A stretch of 64,000 bases of DNA from Crambe crambe (Eukaryota > Porifera > Demospongiae > Poecilosclerida > Crambeidae). The translations under genes and the position numbers were made by a program. Numbering within the stretch: the first letter of the stretch is position 1; every line of letters starts with the position of its first letter. The stretch covers positions 1,191,488 through 1,255,487 of the forward strand of contig OZ004585.1 in NCBI GenBank assembly GCA_963924555.1. Reading direction: 5' to 3'. The notes beneath the pieces are model-generated. The model made no database searches and was not told the origin of the DNA. It saw only the letters and a list, made by a program, of their open reading frames with translations. This document shows positions 20,713 to 31,324 of this stretch, piece by piece.

Positions 20713-21037
20713 CAGTGGCGGATTTAGGGTGGTTCCTAGGATTCCATGGAACCCCCCTTTCAGGCTGGCAGAGTCTTGGTAGAGACTCTAGCAACTTGTA
20801 AGAGTCTCCTAACCTACCAGCACGCACTACTAATTCGATCTTCTGGAGACTATATTCTACAATCGATCGCGGGCTCCGCCTTTTCCAGCTCCAACAACAG
20901 CTAGCAACAACAGCGGTAAAGTTTAACCAAAAGGGTGTGGTTAGGTAAAATGGGCATGGCTAAGCTTAAAAATTTTTCCACGCTTATGCGCGGACACAGT
21001 TAGAACCCTCCTTTCCATTTTTCTAGATCCGCCACTG
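20713..21037. mobile_element. 325-base hAT-like miniature element
   Basis: The ends CAGTGGCGGATTTAG (20713-20727) and CTAGATCCGCCACTG (21023-21037) are inverted repeats with one mismatch. The CAGTGGCGGAT end is typical of hAT-like non-autonomous elements. The flanks are similar but imperfect: CATGCTCTGTA on the left and CATGCTGTA on the right. This is consistent with an 8-base-type target duplication altered by a CT indel. The interior encodes no transposase. Confidence 0.75.
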
Positions 21038-21728
21038 CATGCTGTAGTTGATGTGGCTAGCTAGCTTAGCTCTGTTGGCCTAACCGATTTTTACACTTTC
21101 AAATATGTTATGAGAACTCAGAGCACCACGTTTACAAGACTAAATGGGCTCCAATAGCTCTCCAGGTTCTCTGTGACTCGCAACCCAAGCAGTTCCAATG
21201 GTGATGGGTGGAAACATGTATAAGTACATGGGTGGCGGAAGCATTTTTTCAGTGGTCAGACACTGCTTGCCATCATAACTGCAGATTGATCCAAAAATGG
21301 GAAATATAGCTGTGTATTGTGGCAATGCAGGCATGTTTGGCTTGTTTTTCCTTTTGGTCTATCCAGCATGCTTTTCTTACCTTCCTGTCCCAAAGTGCTC
21401 AGATAATTGAGGGTGCACTGTAGAGAATGCAAATGGTATGGAGAATTATATATTGCAGCAGTAGCTCTATAGATAAAGTTTATCTGTGCTTGTATGTACA
21501 TGCAGTAGTGCAGATTTTTTTCAAGATTCTTAGCTCATGGGTTCACTCTGTAGACCTAGATAGTCATGGTAGTGTCTCTGTGTGCACAAGTTGAGTTGGC
21601 TGAACCAAACACCCCTTTACCAACTAGTCAATTTGCATGCAAGAAACATTTATATAGCAGCAACATGAAGTAACTATAAATAAAGCTTTATAAAAAATAG
21701 CTATCATTATAGAGATGAGAGATAACTA
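21038..21728. other. Spacer between the hAT-like element and TL11
   Basis: Apart from the small repeat at 21188-21241, nothing is recognised. Short minus-strand frames (21140-21501) have no domain. The last 100 bases form the TL11 3' flank, shared with TL12 (CAACTAGTCAATTTGCATGCAAGAAA at 21631 and 23347). Confidence 0.5.
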
Positions 21729-23023
21729 TTACTTTGCTGTGCACTCTAGCCAAGGCTTGTGGCTGGTTTCTTCAACTGTTACTTTGAAGTAGAGGGTGTC
21801 CTCCTTCAGGTACTGTGTGTCGGCAGCTGTGTTTTCAAGGAGCTCCTTGTGGGATATGAACTTGTCCTTACCCACACCTTTTCCGTCACCCAGTAGAGAA
21901 CTTTTTAAGTTTGAATTAGTAGCAGTAGCTGAATTTATCAAATTTAGGATGTGATGTTTTTCATCTGCTAACTGATTCAGAAGTGTGCAAGTCACAGTTT
22001 TAGCAAATGGCCAGTTTAGTTCACCATTATACTTTCCTTTTAATATCGTTACATATACAGACATGTGTGTGTCTTTGCCACCTTGATCTCCATTAGGGTG
22101 TATCTCAATTTGCAAGCGATATCCACCAGGACTTGTGTAAAATGGCTGTGAATAAAAAGCTTCGGAATTAGCTTTTTTTGTCTTAAAATGAGTTAATTTG
22201 AATACGAATGATCCTCCTTTTTTGACAGTGTCTCTTTCTTCCTTCATTAGTGCTATAGCCTCAAGTGCCTGTTGGAGGTGATGGCTGTCATCTTGCTCGT
22301 GTGTTTTCAGGTCTTTCCTTTTCACTAGCTTATCGCATCCAATGCTCTCGTACTTGCAGGACATCTGAGTGTACTCACAGTCATTTTTAAGATGCTCATC
22401 CATTTTACCACTCTCTATAATTTCAGTGCATTTAGCATTAGTGCAAGGAATTTTTTTCTTTTCGCAGACATTATCATGGATATCTGTTATGTTGGCATAT
22501 GTGTCTTTCTTTCCACAGTGCTTGCATTCATAATCTCTATTCACACATTCTTCTTTCAAATGTGCATCCAATTTTTTTCTTATTATCATTCGAATCGAAC
22601 TGCCTTCTTTGCACTCTTTGGGGCAGGGAACTGGAGTGAAATCACAAATGGCCACATGTTCCTCTAATCTACCAACAGTTCCTTTCCGTTCACATCCTCT
22701 CTCGACATTATCACATTTCACACGGAGAGCTTTGATTTCTCTTTGACCTACATGAAAGTTTTAGTAGCAAGATGCAAAGAACATGATATCATAGTAATAA
22801 TTATATTCTGACTTTTATTATCTTTGAAATATGTTGGCTGTTCTGTCCTGCAATTGGAACAAGGCTTCTCTTTGCCATATTTATTTAGACATTTCTCACA
22901 GAATAGCCTGCCACACTCCCCATGTTGCCATGGGTCTCTAGCTACTGCTAAACAGATCAAACACTTCAGAGTATCATCTGGTTCAGACACAAAGTTACAC
23001 TCATAGCCAGTAATAGAGGCCAT
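21729..23023 (-). CDS. TL11: RING-like/TRAF zinc finger/MATH protein, long form
   Basis: Exons 22813-23023 and 21729-22747 (65-base intron, donor GTCAGA, weaker than the usual GTAAGT) give 409 residues. RING cysteines are C21, C24, C37, C42, C45, C55 and C58; residue 39, where a RING has histidine, is arginine. About four TRAF-type fingers span 73-225 (CPKECKEG, CVNRDYECKHCGKKDTY, HDNVCEKKKIPC, CEYTQMSCKYESIGC). A short helical stretch follows. Class A MATH occupies about 254-405 (GGSFVFKLTHF, SPGGYRLQIEIHPNG, WPFAKTVTCTLLNQLADE) and ends KPWLECTAK. This is the clearest full-length class A long-form gene. It is very close to the pseudogene TL12, which suggests recent tandem duplication. Confidence 0.9.
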
Positions 23024-23465
23024 TTTTTTATGTGTAGGCTGTTTCGTTACAATCATGTGATCTTTTTGTTGTAGTGTAGTGGAAGTTCAAACAAGGTACA
23101 TATGTACTTTGCATGTAGTGACCACCTGTACATGTGGGCCTAATCAAATTTCTGAATGATAGCTAATTAGTTTATCTGTGACTTGTAGTAGGTGCAGATT
23201 TTTCTCAAGATTATTAGCTCATGGAGTCCATATCATTGAGGGGCTTCACTATGATAGTCATGGTGTTATCTCTGTCTGCACAACTTGAGTTGGCTGAACC
23301 TTCAATCAAACACCTTATGATGTTTAGTGTTTGTAGACCCTTTACCAACTAGTCAATTTGCATGCAAGAAATGTTTATATAGCAGCAACATGAAGTAACT
23401 CTATGAATTAAAGCTTTATAAAAAAAAATCATGTCAACTATCATAATAGAGATGAGAGATCACTA
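23024..23465. other. TL11-TL12 spacer
   Basis: It repeats the organisation of the region upstream of TL5 and TL6: ACAATCATGTGATC near the start, then ATGGAGTCCATATCATTGAGGGGCTTCACTATG, then CCTTTACCAACTAGTCAATTTGCATG before the next gene. No gene is seen. Confidence 0.5.
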
Positions 23466-24789
23466 TTACTTTGGTGTGCACTCTAGCCAATGCTTGTGAC
23501 TGGTTTCTTCAACTGTTACTCTGAAGTAGAGGGTGTCGTCCTTCAGGTACTGTGTATTGGCAACTGTATTTTCAAGAAGCTCCTTGTGGGATATGAACTT
23601 ATCCTTACCCACACCTTTTCTGTCACCCAGTAGAGAACTTTTTAATTTTGAATTAGAACGGATCAAAGTTTGACTGCAATGTTTTTCATCTGCTGACTGA
23701 TTCAGAAGTGTGCAAGTCACAGTTTTAGCAAATGGCCAGTTTAGTTCACCATTATACTTTCCTTTTAATATGTGTGCATATACAGACATATGTGTGTCTT
23801 TGCCATCTTGATTTCCATTAGGGTATACCAAATTTGCAAGCGATATCCACCAAGACTCGTGTAAAATGGTTGTGAATGAAAAACTTGTGAATTAGCTTTT
23901 TTTGTCTTAAAATTAGTTAGTTTGAATACAAATGATCCTCCTTTTTTACAGTGTCCCTTTCTTCCTTCATTAGTGCTATTGCCTCTAGTACCTTTTGTAG
24001 GTGATGGCTATCATCTTGCTCATGTGTTTTCAGGTCTTTCCTCTTCATTAACTCATCACATCCAATGCTCTCATACTTGCAGGACATCTGAATGTATTCA
24101 CAGTCATTTTTAAGATGCTCATCCATTTTACCACACTATAGTTTCAGTGCATTCAGCATTGGTGCAAGGAATTATTTTCTTTTCGCAGACATTGTCATGG
24201 ATATCTGTTATGTTGGCATATGTACCTTTCTTTCCACAGTGCTTGCATTCATGATCTCTATTCACGCATTCTTCTTTCAAATGTGCATCCAATTTTTTTT
24301 CTTATTATCATTTGAATCGAACTGCCTTCTTTGCACTCTTTGGGGCAGGGAACTGGAATGAAATCACAAGTGGCCACATGTTCCTCTAATGTACCAACAG
24401 TTCCTTTCCACTTACATCCTCTCTCGATACTATCACATTTCACATGGAGATCTCTGATTTCTCTTCGACCTACATGAAAAGTTATTATTTCAGTAGCAGA
24501 AAGCAAAGAATTTGTTGCTACATAACTAATACATAATAACCTTACTTTTATTATCTTTGAAGTACATAGACTGTTCTGTCCTGCAATTTGGACAAGGTTT
24601 GTCTTTACCATATTTATCTAAACAACTTTCACAGAATAGCCTGCCACACTCCCCATGCTGCCATGGGTCTCTAGCTACTGCTATACAGATCAAGCACTTC
24701 AGAACATCATCTGGTTCAGATACAAAGTTGCACTCATAGCCAGACCTAGAGGCTGTAGAAGCCAGGGTGGTATACTGCTTGGTTCCCAA
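23466..24789 (-). pseudogene. TL12: long-form class A TRAF-like pseudogene
   Basis: This is a full-length copy of the TL11 type with RING exon 24546-24789 and exon 2 at 23466-24469. Compared with TL11, exon 2 carries at least five frame-changing indels. There are three one-base losses in the MATH part (near 23829, 23882 and 23947), a two-base loss in the finger region near 24135, and a one-base gain in a T run near 24300. The RING exon is open (CLIC, QHGECGRLFCESC, CPNC), but its start differs: the usual MAS codon is altered and the frame runs to an upstream ATG. The many indels make a sequencing artefact unlikely. C-terminal end KHWLECTPK. Confidence 0.85.
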
Positions 24790-25665
24790 TTAATCCCTTT
24801 AAATCAGACACACCCAACTCTAGTGGCGATGGTTATATGAATATGATTATAGTGTTGCTTGCCACTTTAGAGGTGGAGTAGCTATCATTCATGAGCAGCC
24901 TAATTATATTTCGTGTACACAGTACATACATATGTAATGACCCTACCTTATCTTATGACTTTATTATTATAGCTATCATTGCACATGCTCAGTATTGTGT
25001 CATACACTGCACATGCTCAGTAACTAGTAGTTACAAAAAGCAACTTTCACAGAATAGCCTGCCACACTTCTCATGTTGCCAAGGGTCTCTGGACAGATCA
25101 AGCACTTCAGAGCATCATCTGGTTTAGATAGAAAGTTACACTCGTGGCCAGAGCTAGGAGCAAGTTATGAGGCTATATCAATATTCATAAGTTTCTAAAA
25201 AAACTTTGTAAGTTGGAATCTTTTCCACAATGTCCTTTGATCAGCAGATTGTAGTCAAAGAATGACCAATACTCACTGATTATATGAGGTGCTTTGATGG
25301 GGTCTCCACTTGTCTCCTTTTTACTATGGTCTTTATGATGAAACATTCCAACAGGATCACAAAAGTATATTAATACCCAACCCATTTCCATATGACTCTG
25401 TCAGACTTTATTGTGATAGTTTCTGGTGCAGCAGTTTACAGGTGACAGTTCCAATAAAGAATGTGTATCAAAAAAATGTACAACTATTTTCTCTTGAGGG
25501 AGAGTGGGTTTGGAGTATGAAGGAATTTTAATTGGATTCATGGGTACCATAGCAACACACCCACTTATCAGACAACAATAACAAAAAGGACAAATCAAAT
25601 GCTAATGTTTTTTTAATGTGAAGTGAACAATGGCTAACTACTCCTAGATCCTCAGAACAAGTATT
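24790..25665. other. TL12-TL14 spacer with relics
   Basis: Apart from the RING relic at 25037-25167, a weak MATH-like trace lies near 25430-25465 (CAGTTTACAGGTGACAGTTCCAATAAA). The direct repeat CACATGCTCAGTA occurs at 24984 and 25010. No intact gene is present. Confidence 0.5.
25037..25167 (-). pseudogene. TL13: RING exon relic
   Basis: Minus-strand similarity to the RING exons of TL10-TL12: the stretch encoding FCESC (CAACTTTCACAGAATAGCCTGCCACACTTC), QHEK, and the DDALKC...VT.EC N-terminal part. The codons for ICLAVA are deleted, and no finger or MATH exon follows in position. Confidence 0.75.
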
Positions 25666-26934
25666 TTACATTGCTGTGTATTCCAGCCAGTGCTTACAGT
25701 TGTGGTTTGACACTTCAACTGATATTCTGATATACAGTGTATCATTACAGAGATACTGTTTATTCTTAACTGGGTGATGAGCGAGTTGAGTGTGGGGGAT
25801 GAACTCATGAAAACCCCAAGATGACCCTACGCATGCATTTTTAATTGAAGTGAAGGATAGAGAGTACACATAATGGTCACTATCTTCCAGCTGATTCAGC
25901 AACTCGAATTTAACAATTCCAATAAACGGCCAATTCAAATCGTTATCATTGTTCCCTTTTAGTAAAGGCGTGTATACAGATACATGTGTACCTCTACCGG
26001 CACCGTACCCGTTAGGGCAAACCTTGATGCACATTTTATACCCGTCATGACAAGTGTAAAACGATTGCGAATAAATTGTTTCGTTATTCTTCCTTTTCTG
26101 CTCGTATCCTGTCAGCTTAAATACAAACGGCTCCCCTTTTTTGAGCGTATTTCTTCCCTCTTGTAGTGTGACCACAGTCCTGAGAGCCTGATGGAAATGT
26201 ACCTTATAGTCCTGCTCATGTGCTCCCATATCTTTCCTCTTCAGCTTCTTGTGGCACCCGATGCTTTCATACTTGCAAGGCACCACAGTGTATTCGCAGT
26301 CATTTTCAACATGCTTTGCCATTTTACCTTGTTCCATGGATTTAAAGCAGTCGCTATTGGGGCAAAGAATTATTTTCTTTTCACATATATAATCGTGGAT
26401 GTCTGTTATGTTGATATACGTATCCTTCTTCTTGCAGTGCTTGCATTTGTAATCTCTATTCACACACTTCTCTTTGAGATGCTTCCCCAAATCTTTCCTT
26501 GCTATCATTTGAATTTTATCATTCTGTTTGCACTTTTTGGGGCAGGGAACTGGAGTGAACTCACAAGTGGTCATATGTTCCTCTAGTGTACCAACAGTTC
26601 CTTTCCATTTACATCCTTTCTCAACATTATCACATTTCACACGGAGAGCTTTGATTTCTCTTTTACCTAAGTGAAAAATATAAGTGCAATGATACAATGA
26701 TGTATTTATGATTCTCTTACTTCTATTGTCTTCAAAGTATAATGGCTGCTCCATCCTGCAATTGGGACAAGACTTGTCTTTACCATGTTTATTCAAACAC
26801 TTTTCACAGAAAAGCCTGCCACATTTCTCATGTTGCAGTGGGTCTCTAGCTACTGCTAAACAGATCAGACAATCCAGAGCGCCATCTGGCTTAGTTTCAA
26901 AGTTGCATTCGAATCCAGAACTGTTAGAAGCCAT
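25666..26934 (-). CDS. TL14: RING-like/TRAF zinc finger/MATH protein, long form
   Basis: Exons 26721-26934 and 25666-26666 give 404 residues from MASNSSGFEC. The 54-base intron is stop-free and in frame, so intron retention would add 18 residues without a shift. RING: CLIC, QHEKCGRLFCEKC, CPNC. Fingers: CPKKCKQNDK, CKHCKKKDTY, HDYICEKKIILCPNSDC, CEYTVVPCKYESIGC. MATH (GEPFVFKLTGYEQKRKN, HDGYKMCIKVCPNG, WPFIGIVKFELLNQLED) belongs to neither class A nor B and is closer to TL10 MATH1. The C-terminus is KHWLEYTAM. The upstream extension to an earlier ATG is not conserved and was not used. Confidence 0.9.
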   Translation of the reverse strand: MASNSSGFECNFETKPDGALDCLICLAVARDPLQHEKCGRLFCEKCLNKHGKDKSCPNCRMEQPLYFEDNRSKRIINTSLYHCTYIFHLGKREIKALRVKCDNVEKGCKWKGTVGTLEEHMTTCEFTPVPCPKKCKQNDKIQMIARKDLGKHLKEKCVNRDYKCKHCKKKDTYINITDIHDYICEKKIILCPNSDCFKSMEQGKMAKHVENDCEYTVVPCKYESIGCHKKLKRKDMGAHEQDYKVHFHQALRTVVTLQEGRNTLKKGEPFVFKLTGYEQKRKNNETIYSQSFYTCHDGYKMCIKVCPNGYGAGRGTHVSVYTPLLKGNNDNDLNWPFIGIVKFELLNQLEDSDHYVYSLSFTSIKNACVGSSWGFHEFIPHTQLAHHPVKNKQYLCNDTLYIRISVEVSNHNCKHWLEYTAM

Positions 26935-27378
26935 CCTACATGGTGGAGTGTAGGGTAGGAGCAAAATTAATGCACACCATGCAGACACACCCATTAAAGA
27001 CACCAACAATATATATTCATAGTTGTATTCATTAGTGTATTCAGCCAGAACGTGATTATCTTAATTAAGTGACTAATGTACCAATTATGAGCACTAAGTG
27101 TTAGCACAACACTACCATTTGTGAGGTAAAATTTTAAAAAGAAATTATATGGTTCACACTTCTTGCATAACCATGAAAATTGAACCCCACAAAAATTTAG
27201 CACTATACAGTATGTGCCACCATGTTGTAATAAATGTACATGTTGCATTTGCCCCACAATTCTTTACATATAATTGAAATGTTGACATGCAGTAGCTATA
27301 TAAACTTGGATAGCTATGTGGCATAAGATGGAAATTTTAGAGATGCAATTATGTTCAGTATTTGTACAGCAAGTATAT
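26935..27378. other. TL14-TL15 spacer
   Basis: AT-rich sequence without a recognisable gene, repeat or relic. A small minus-strand frame at 26994-27257 has no domain and is probably chance. Confidence 0.5.
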
Positions 27379-28499
27379 TCATAAAGCTTTACACTCCAGC
27401 CATGACTTGTATCCAGACACTTCAACTGTTACTCTGAAAAACAGAGTGTCGTCCTTCAGGTACTGGACATTATGAACCAGATCACAGGAAAGTTTGGAGT
27501 GGGGAATGAAAATACCGAAACCCAACCCATTTCCAACGTGTAGTCCATTGGGATTCTTAGTGGCATCTTTAGGCTCTATCAGATTTCTTTTGTGATGGTT
27601 GCTATCAGCCAGCTGATTCAACAGTTCGCAAGTGACAGTTCCAGTGAACGGCCAATGGAGTTTCTCATCGTGATCTCCTTTCACTAAATGTGCATAAACC
27701 GATACGTGAGTGCCTTTTCCATGACCCTCTCCATTTGGGTTCACCTTGATGATCATGTGATATCCTTCGGAGCTGGTGTAGAATGAATCGCAGTAGAACG
27801 ATTCTTCTTTTTCCTTCATATTTTTGTAATCTGTAAGTTTGAATGTCATCGAAACTGCCCTAAGCAGAGATACACCTTCTGTTGCTGATTGTAATTTGAC
27901 TGTCATACCTTCACATTTTTTCTTCAATGACGTGATTGTCTTTGTAGCAATTTGAACCTTTTCTTTTAAATCAAGTACAACATCAAGAGCCTGATGGAGG
28001 TGTGCCTTATCGTCATGCTCGTGAACTGCCATATCTATCCTAGCCATCTTTGCCTCGCACCCGATATTCCGATACTTACACGACACTGCAGTGTACTCAC
28101 AATCATCTTCAAGATGTTTTTTGATCTTCATGCGTTTCATAGTCTTGGTGCATTTAGCATTGGGGCATGGAACAATTTTCTTTTCACAGTTATAATCATG
28201 AATATGAGTGATACTGGCATAGGTACCTTTCTTCTGACAATACTTGCATTCGTAATCTCGATTCGAACACTCCTTTTTCAAATGTTCATCTAGATCTTTC
28301 CGGACTATCATTTGGATCTTTTTTTCACTGTTTTTGCACTCTTTGGGGCAAGGAACTGGAGCATACTGGCATGAGGTTTGATGTTCGAGATGCTTTAGTG
28401 TTCCTAGAATGCCATCCCATTCACAACCACTTTCAAAGTTGTCACATTTGACCCTGAAAGCATTGATTTCTCTCTTGCCTGTTGTAATACAGTCAGGCA

Positions 28500-28548
<49 letters not shown>

Positions 28549-28806
28549 CATGACTCAAAGCTTTCTTAACTTTGCACTTCACTTACTCTTGTTGTCTTCC
28601 ATGTACATTGGCTTGTCCATCTTGCAGTGAGGACAAGGCTTCTCTTTTCCATGCTTCAACAAGCAGTACTCACAGAATAGCGTGCCACACTTCCCATGCT
28701 GCCATGGGTCTTTAGCTACTTTCAAGCATATGTAGCATTTCAAGGAGTCTTTTGGAGAAGGTGGAGTGGTACCGTGTTGAATCTTGGAGGCTGAGGTAGC
28801 TGCCAT
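27379..28806 (-). CDS. TL15: RING-like/TRAF zinc finger/coiled coil/MATH protein
   Basis: Exons 28587-28806 and 27379-28478 give 439 residues from MAATSASK. The 108-base intron contains an (AG)22 tract that could affect splicing. Its acceptor is AACAG|GC. RING: CYIC, QHGKCGTLFCEYC, CPHC, with threonine in the histidine position. Fingers: CPKECKNSEKK, CKYCQKKGTY, HDYNCEKKIVPCPNAKC, CEYTAVSCKYRNIGC. A coiled-coil-like stretch (LKEKVQIATKTITSLKKKCE) precedes MATH (MTFKLTDYKNMKEKEESF, SEGYHMIIKVNPNG, WPFTGTVTCELLNQLADS), which ends KSWLECKAL. The coiled coil would allow TRAF-like trimerisation; this is inference. Confidence 0.9.
28502..28545. repeat. (AG)22 microsatellite in the TL15 intron
   Basis: An uninterrupted AG/CT dinucleotide run of 44 bases. 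On the gene strand it is a CT-rich tract just upstream of the acceptor at 28479, where it serves as an extended polypyrimidine tract. It is likely to be polymorphic in length. Confidence 0.95.
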
Positions 28807-29353
28807 TGAATTGCTGATAAAGCTGATAAAGCTACATGTACTTTGCACTATAGACTACAGGTCAATGATTATTATATAGAACTTCCACTAGATGTGATCT
28901 CATTGTAGTTCACTTGTAGGAAGTGAAAGATATGATGTAGCTACACTATACCTTGTAGTGGCTATTCAGCTTATTCATGCCAGATGGGTAGCTTAGCCAG
29001 CTAGTTAGCTTTTGAGTTTATAAGGTCAATGATAATTATGTACATCACTGTACAGTATATAGGAACAGTGAATATTCTGGAATGCTATCCGACTGTATAG
29101 TATCCATTCCAAATGGAGCACATCTCCTCACAAAGCTATATTGAATAATAGCCTAAGCTATGTAAGGGGCCTACATTTCAACACTTTATAGTTAGCTACA
29201 TAATAGCTACATAGCTGGCTACTTATCAGACTCGGAGGGGGAAAATTATCAATGGGATATGATTGAACAGAAATAATGAATATTATATAGAGTGTGGAAT
29301 GATAAGGATTATAATAGAAAGACACTGGAGCTAAAATGTAATAATGTAATAGG
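28807..29353. other. TL15-TL16 spacer
   Basis: No gene or clear repeat. Simple AGCTA/TAGCT-rich sequence is common here and elsewhere in the window. Confidence 0.5.
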
Positions 29354-30859
29354 TCATTTTGCTGTACACTCCAGCCAATGCCTGTAACCCAACACTTTAG
29401 CCGTTATTTTGAAATAAACTGTATCGTCCAAGAGGTACTGTGTGTTGTTTGTTGGGTTGAGTATAAGCTCTTCGTTGGTGGCAAACTGGTGGAAACCAAG
29501 CGTCTTTCCGACTTTCAAGTATTCTGGATATTTTTCTGCATCTTCGAGCTCAATCAGGTTCTTTTCGAGGTGGTTGCGGTCTTCCAACTGGTTCAGCATG
29601 GTGCAAGTCACACATCCATGGAAAGGCCAGGGTAATTTATGGTCGTATTTTCCTTTCAATATGAACACATACACCGAGATGTGCGTTTCTAATCCCCCAT
29701 CCTTACCATTAGGGTAGACTTTGATACACAACCGATACCCACCTCGATTTGTGTAAAATGGCTGCGAAAAAAAGATTTCGTTATTCATCTTCCTCGAGTG
29801 AAATTTGGTCATTTTGAATATGAATGGTTCTTGCTTGTTGAGCGTGTCGTTTTTCTCCTTCAAGTACTCGATAGCCAGAAGTGCCTTTTGGAAGTGATGC
29901 CTGTCATCCTGTTCATGTACTTTTAGTTCCTTTCTTTGTACTTTCTTATCACATCCAATGCTCTCGTATTTGCACTGGATTGGTGCATATTGGCAATCCT
30001 TCTCTGTATGTTCTGCAAGTTTCCCACGCTGCATCACTTTACTGCACTCACCATTCGGACAAGTGATTATTTTCTTGTCACATTCAAATTCGTGAATCAG
30101 AGCAATCTCTGCGTACGTTCCTTTCAAACCACAGCTCTCACACTTGTAAGGGCGATATTGACATTCTCTCTTGAGGTGGTGGTCGAGGTTTTTCCGTGTG
30201 ACTTTGACGAGCGTATCCTCGGTGCAACCCAGAGGACAAGGAACGGGAGCGTAGTCGCACGAGCGTCTATGACGTTCCAGTGTATCAATAGTTCCTTCCC
30301 ACTTGCACTTTTGTGGGTTGTCACATTTCACTTTGAGCTCATTGATCTCTCTTCTACCTAAACAATGCAATTTAAAACACACTCTTAAAGAATACATGAA
30401 GCTGAGTGTTGTGAATATAACGGATAGTTATATCTACCAATAGTATAGTCTAAGATTTCTCCGTCCTGGTTAAACAGGAAAGGTATGTAAAGTTTTTGAC
30501 TTGGTATAGTTGTTTTTTTTTTAACAGAGATTTTATTATGTACCCTTCCTGAGAACCTCACTCTTTGGAAAGAACTGCTGTTCAAGTAAATATGATTACA
30601 TGCATTAATGACAGCCATGTTCACAGTCACTAATCAGTAGCTGCTTACTCTTGTTGTCCACCATGTAGCCAGCATTCTCGTCCCTACAATTAGGACAGGG
30701 GTTATTCGTGCCATACTCTTCTATGCAAGCTCGACAAAACAGCCTGCCACAGTTCCCGTGTTGGAGCGGATCTTTGGCTACTGACAGGCAGATAAGACAT
30801 CTCAAGGCATCGCTTGGTTCAGTTATGAAGGAGCAATCATATCCTTTATATTCTGCCAT
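29354..30859 (-). CDS. TL16: RING-like/TRAF zinc finger/MATH protein, long form
   Basis: Exons 30649-30859 and 29354-30357 (291-base intron) give 404 residues from MAEYKGYDC. RING: CLIC, QHGNCGRLFCRAC, CPNC. Fingers: CPLGCTEDTLVK, CESCGLKGTY, HEFECDKKIITCPNGEC, CQYAPIQCKYESIGC. The linker carries KEKNDTLNKQEP. MATH: FKMTKFHSRKMNNEIF, RGGYRLCIKVYPNG, WPFHGCVTCTMLNQLED; end HWLECTAK. Codon use includes more G and C than the class A/B genes, and the sequence is well diverged from them, so it is an older family member under constraint. A CRE-like and an NRF-1-like motif lie just upstream. Role inferred as a TRAF-type adaptor. Confidence 0.9.
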
Positions 30860-31324
30860 TGATAATTGTGAAGTGTGCAGGGCATGTAATGAAGTAGCTG
30901 TTCTGCAGCTTATAATTGGAGTGCGTGTGACGTCATAATATCAAATGAGCGTGTTTATGCGCATGCGCACGAGTCGTTTTCGCTTTTCGATCGGATACGG
31001 CCCTGCTCTTGGTAGGAAAAATCTGGTCACTGGGATACTGGGATACTACTGCATGTATGCGAGATAGATGCTATGCATAGGTAATAAAGACAGGCGCTGC
31101 AGGTACAGACTAGCGGATTCATCTCTTGGACTCTCATTCATAGCATGTAGCTGACATTCTTAGAATTTAGAGTGAGTGTACATGAATAAGATGCCTTACA
31201 CATGTAAGGTAAGCCTAACCTGACAAAATAATAAAATAACTAGTCTTATTAGTTCTACTTTAACAGCATGCAGTTTGTAGGAATAAATAATCATCATATT
31301 CAGCTTGTGGCCATGCAGATGCTT
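30860..31324. other. TL16 promoter side and TL17 3' flank
   Basis: It holds the TGACGTCA and TGCGCATGCGCA motifs near 30928-30969 and is locally GC-rich from 30955 to 31010. No plus-strand gene was found starting here. The rest shows nothing recognisable. Confidence 0.5.
30928..30969 (-). promoter_or_regulatory. Candidate TL16 promoter: CRE-like and NRF-1-like palindromes
   Basis: TGACGTCA (30928-30935) is a perfect cAMP-response-element palindrome. TGCGCATGCGCA (30958-30969) matches the NRF-1 consensus YGCGCAYGCGCR. They lie 69-110 bases upstream of the TL16 start codon. The factors are known in bilaterians; binding in this organism is inference. Confidence 0.5.

Noticed and set aside
28500..28551. 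Frame starting with a run of Leu-Ser repeats before the TL15 finger exon
   Set aside because: It is translation of the intronic (AG)22 microsatellite, upstream of the real acceptor at 28479.
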